From NCBI GenBank assembly GCA_963969395.1, contig OZ017803.1, positions 2,108,001 to 2,172,000 of the forward strand: a stretch of DNA of 64,000 bases, written 5' to 3'. Made by a program: the position numbers and the translations under genes. Each line of letters starts with the position of its first letter. The stretch's first letter is position 1. This document shows positions 61,372-64,000 of the stretch, in pieces. Source of the stretch: Pseudoscleropodium purum (taxonomy: Eukaryota; Streptophyta; Bryopsida; Hypnales; Brachytheciaceae). The notes under the pieces were generated by a model that was not told the DNA's origin, ran no database searches, and worked only from the letters and a program-made list of their open reading frames with translations.

Positions 61372-61667
61372 ATTTCATTAAAATGGTAGTATTTCGGTAA
61401 TTTGGTACTTTTAGTAGTTTAGACTGTACAATTTGAATTTTTTTCTCTATACTAGAATCTATACACTTACCAAATTTTTGAAATCTATATATTTCCTAGG
61501 TATTCAAAATCTATAACAATCCTAGATTTTTCAATTGCTTGATCTGATATCTATATTTGTCCTAAATTTCAAAAATCTAAAACTAACCTAGATGTTAGCA
61601 ATGAATACTTGTCCTAGATGTCAAGGTGTGAAAATGGCACATGGAATACCGCCATTTTAATGAAATT
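61372..61667. repeat. Short inverted-repeat element, 296 bp
   Basis: Ends AATTTCATTAAAATGG (61372-61387) and its inverse CCATTTTAATGAAATT (61652-61667), with weaker pairing extending about 8 bases inward. The inside is rich in AAATCTATA and CCTAGATTT words. It is MITE-like, but no target duplication was found. Confidence 0.5.
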
Positions 61668-63488
61668 CACCATCAACTTACTAATGATTGCAAATCTGCA
61701 ATTTATAAGAGAATCCACATTGTGAATTTTGAGATTATAATATTTGATGAACATGGTATTCTACAACTTCCAATTTCTCAGCATCCGAAAAATATCCACT
61801 CTGATGCACAAAGATTAATGAATGATTGAAATTAATTTAGACAACAACCTTGATCTCAAGAAACTTCTAGCAACCATAACATTTTTGTTACCGCAATTAC
61901 TAATGAAAAGGAGTCTAGATAAACAAACACATCAATAATATACTTGCTCCTTCACTAGTGCTTTGCATCTTGGGTCTACATCTAGGGGGAAACAATGTTT
62001 GTGAAGCTATATTTACTTTTTAAAACTATATTTCAATAAATAAAAATATTGTGTAGAATATTGTAAGTAGTATATAATATTATATAATTAAAAATATAAA
62101 ATTATATAAAAAATATTGTATTATATGATAAAAATTTAAATAATAAAAATTATACTATTATTGATTTTTCTTTAAACAATGCTATTGGAATATGTTTGAG
62201 GAGTAGAATATTTATTGGAAATGTTCAATATAAGATGGAAACAAACATTTCCAGTGCAAGGTGCGAATGTTGCAAAAGCGAGGTTGTTGATGTGGCTAAT
62301 TTATTAGCAACATTTTACCAATGTTTAAACCTCCAATGATCAAAGTGGGTGAATTTTAAAAATGGGCCAAAACTACCAAGAACTTGAGTAATTAGTTTGC
62401 TCTGAGTCATTTTTTCTTGAGATTAGGTAGAATATAATTATAGGATCTTGAAGTTCACATTGAGGGTGAGCACCTCAAAAAAATTCAAACTTTTAATTGC
62501 ATAGTTTACTTTTAAATCCAATGGCAGTAATTTCATCAAATTCCAAGTTAAACTTTGCCTTGTGGAATTTTTTTAAGCTAAATGATGTAGTGTATTTCAC
62601 AACTCATGTTTTCTTCTTCACTTTGGACATGGACTGAAAAATCAACCAACCAATGCAATTTTGTCTACCTCAAGAAGGGTAGATCTAATGAATTCAAAGA
62701 GAAGACAATCGAGTGTATCCATTCTTGTTTTTCTTACAAACACTATTGTAAAAGACTTGAAAACTATTTATGTAATGGTTGGTTTGCTTTTTTCATGTGT
62801 TTTTTCGTGGATGGAAATATTTTTAGTTCATTTTTCAAACAAAAAGAAATAGATGCAAAATGTAATACAAGTAGTTTCATATTTTGGGAAGCATTATTGA
62901 ATTACTTATGAATTTTCAAACAAGTTGTGTTGTAGGCACCTATTTTCTAGACGTGTGCACTTATTTCACAAATTAAACCCATAGAAAATTATAATTTTTT
63001 GATTAAAATTGTAAATTCTATAAATTTTTGAAGTGGGCTACCCTAAAATTTTGAAACTGCCCATAGAATGGAGTCAAAAATGCCCTATATTAGCAATCTA
63101 TAACCACCTTTGAGTCTATCTATTAGCACTTGAGTATGGGTAGTTGCAAGAAAAACTTCACATTTTTTTGTCATAGGATTGGCATTACTATGTAGTATTA
63201 CTAATATTATGTGTCAACAGTGCCTTTGAAAATTTAAACCATTGATTCAGTACTATGCACTACTATAGACTACTATAAGATACTACAAAAGCCACTGGAA
63301 AGAGAAAATAGCAAAAAAGGGGTTTATGAACCTTTTCATGTTTAGTAATTAAAAAAAATTAAAAAATTCCTTTTGCTAGAAAAGATTGCGCTCACATTGC
63401 ACTAAAGAATTTGTGTAGGAAATTTTTGTCTCTTCATAGCCTTCGTGAGAGCCTTTGCGCAAAAGAAGGTCATTTTAACCCTATGTGT
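61668..63488. other. AT-rich stretch with one dispersed-repeat segment
   Basis: Bases 62940-63130 match 11820-11985. No gene: the open frame at 62606-62911 is Phe/Cys-rich without a motif. Confidence 0.35.
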
Positions 63489-63668
63489 CAGGGTTGACAC
63501 GACGTCCGGACGTGGACGTTGTGTCCGCAGTGTCCGCTGACATTCGCGGTCCCCGTGGACGCAGCGTCCGCCGAGACTGCCCCGTCCGCCTGTCACCCCA
63601 TCCGCCCGGTTCGCTTTGACGGCCCTATTTCCCTCGACCGCCCTACCCAAACTGCTCCGCGGTCACTC
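63489..63668 (+). mobile_element. Truncated relative of the GC-rich hAT element
   Basis: Starts with the same terminus, CAGGGTTGAC (63489-63498), and follows the element at 6698 for about 100 bases at roughly 80-85 percent identity (TCCGCTGACATTCGCGGTCC shared exactly). GC-rich sequence ends near 63668 without the right-hand GTCAACCCTG and without an 8-bp duplication of the left flank (CTATGTGT). Confidence 0.75.
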
Positions 63669-64000
63669 CCTTAATCTTTAAATAATTAAATGTTAAATGA
63701 AGTGCAATGGTTCACGATTTGTCATTAAAACAATGTCTCTTATAAGTTGAAAGATTATAAAGTTTGACCATGAGTCCATGATAGTCTTGAAACTATGAAA
63801 AAATTCTAATTCATTTTCAGAAGGCAAACTAAAAAAGTTTGTGATTTCAAATATATATATATATACTATTTAAAAAAATCGAGATCAACACAAATACAAA
63901 CATAATCAATATGGGCAAAATATATTGAATTTAATATAGAATACCATACATTGTGTACACTTGGCTAATTGCACATATAATTTTTTTCATTCCAATTCTA
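63669..64000. other. AT-rich sequence to the window end
   Basis: Only a short TA run (63851-63865) is seen. Confidence 0.4.

Noticed and set aside
62606..62911. 101-codon plus-strand frame
   Set aside because: Phe/Cys/Ser-rich with no domain, overlapped by a second frame of similar length, and no gene structure around it.
1..64000. CRISPR arrays, bacterial operons, organellar rRNA or tRNA genes
   Set aside because: None were seen. Spliced genes and plant transposons indicate nuclear DNA.

Overview
This window is nuclear DNA of a land plant with a large, transposon-rich genome. The evidence is an intron-containing RPT1 gene with plant-like sequence and telo-boxes, a VQ-motif gene (a plant family), and plant-type copia, LINE and hAT relics. 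Background DNA is AT-rich and gene density is very low: two convincing genes in 64 kb. The heavily decayed elements would fit a fern, lycophyte or gymnosperm better than a compact angiosperm genome, but this is inference and I cannot name the species.

Layout. 1-868: end of an unclassified repeat, minus strand. 1380-3409: decayed transposase-like coding remnant. 3929-6300: complete pogo-like DNA transposon with dead transposase. 6698-7069: GC-rich non-autonomous hAT element with 8-bp target duplication (a truncated relative lies at 63489-63668). About 9.4-15.4 kb: copies of a dispersed repeat, a candidate SINE, and a second copy of the unclassified element (12246-14394) flanked by a 6-bp duplication. 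16232-24530: old Ty1/copia retrotransposon whose 5' LTR is split by a third, longer copy of the unclassified element (16291-19848, again with a 6-bp duplication). 28556-29395: intronless VQ-motif gene, minus strand, in a GC-richer island with W-boxes upstream. 33382-35546: 5'-truncated L1-type LINE with a 14-bp duplication. 42173-46705: ten-exon RPT1 gene encoding a 425-residue 26S proteasome ATPase; its first intron carries a 240-bp tandem duplication. 47-56 kb: more dispersed-repeat copies and a strand-asymmetric block rich in CAATTT/AAATTG. 57141-57900: relic resembling alkyladenine DNA glycosylase. The rest is AT-rich sequence without recognisable genes.

The two genes do not form a functional unit. 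RPT1 is a housekeeping gene of protein turnover, and the VQ protein is a likely cofactor of WRKY transcription factors. The least explained item is the roughly 3.6-kb family at 1-868, 12246-14394 and 16291-19848. It has 6-bp target duplications, no LTRs, no clear terminal inverted repeats, and a decayed coding region that I cannot assign to a known transposon superfamily. Exon borders, element ends and motif positions were read by hand; identity figures are hand estimates.
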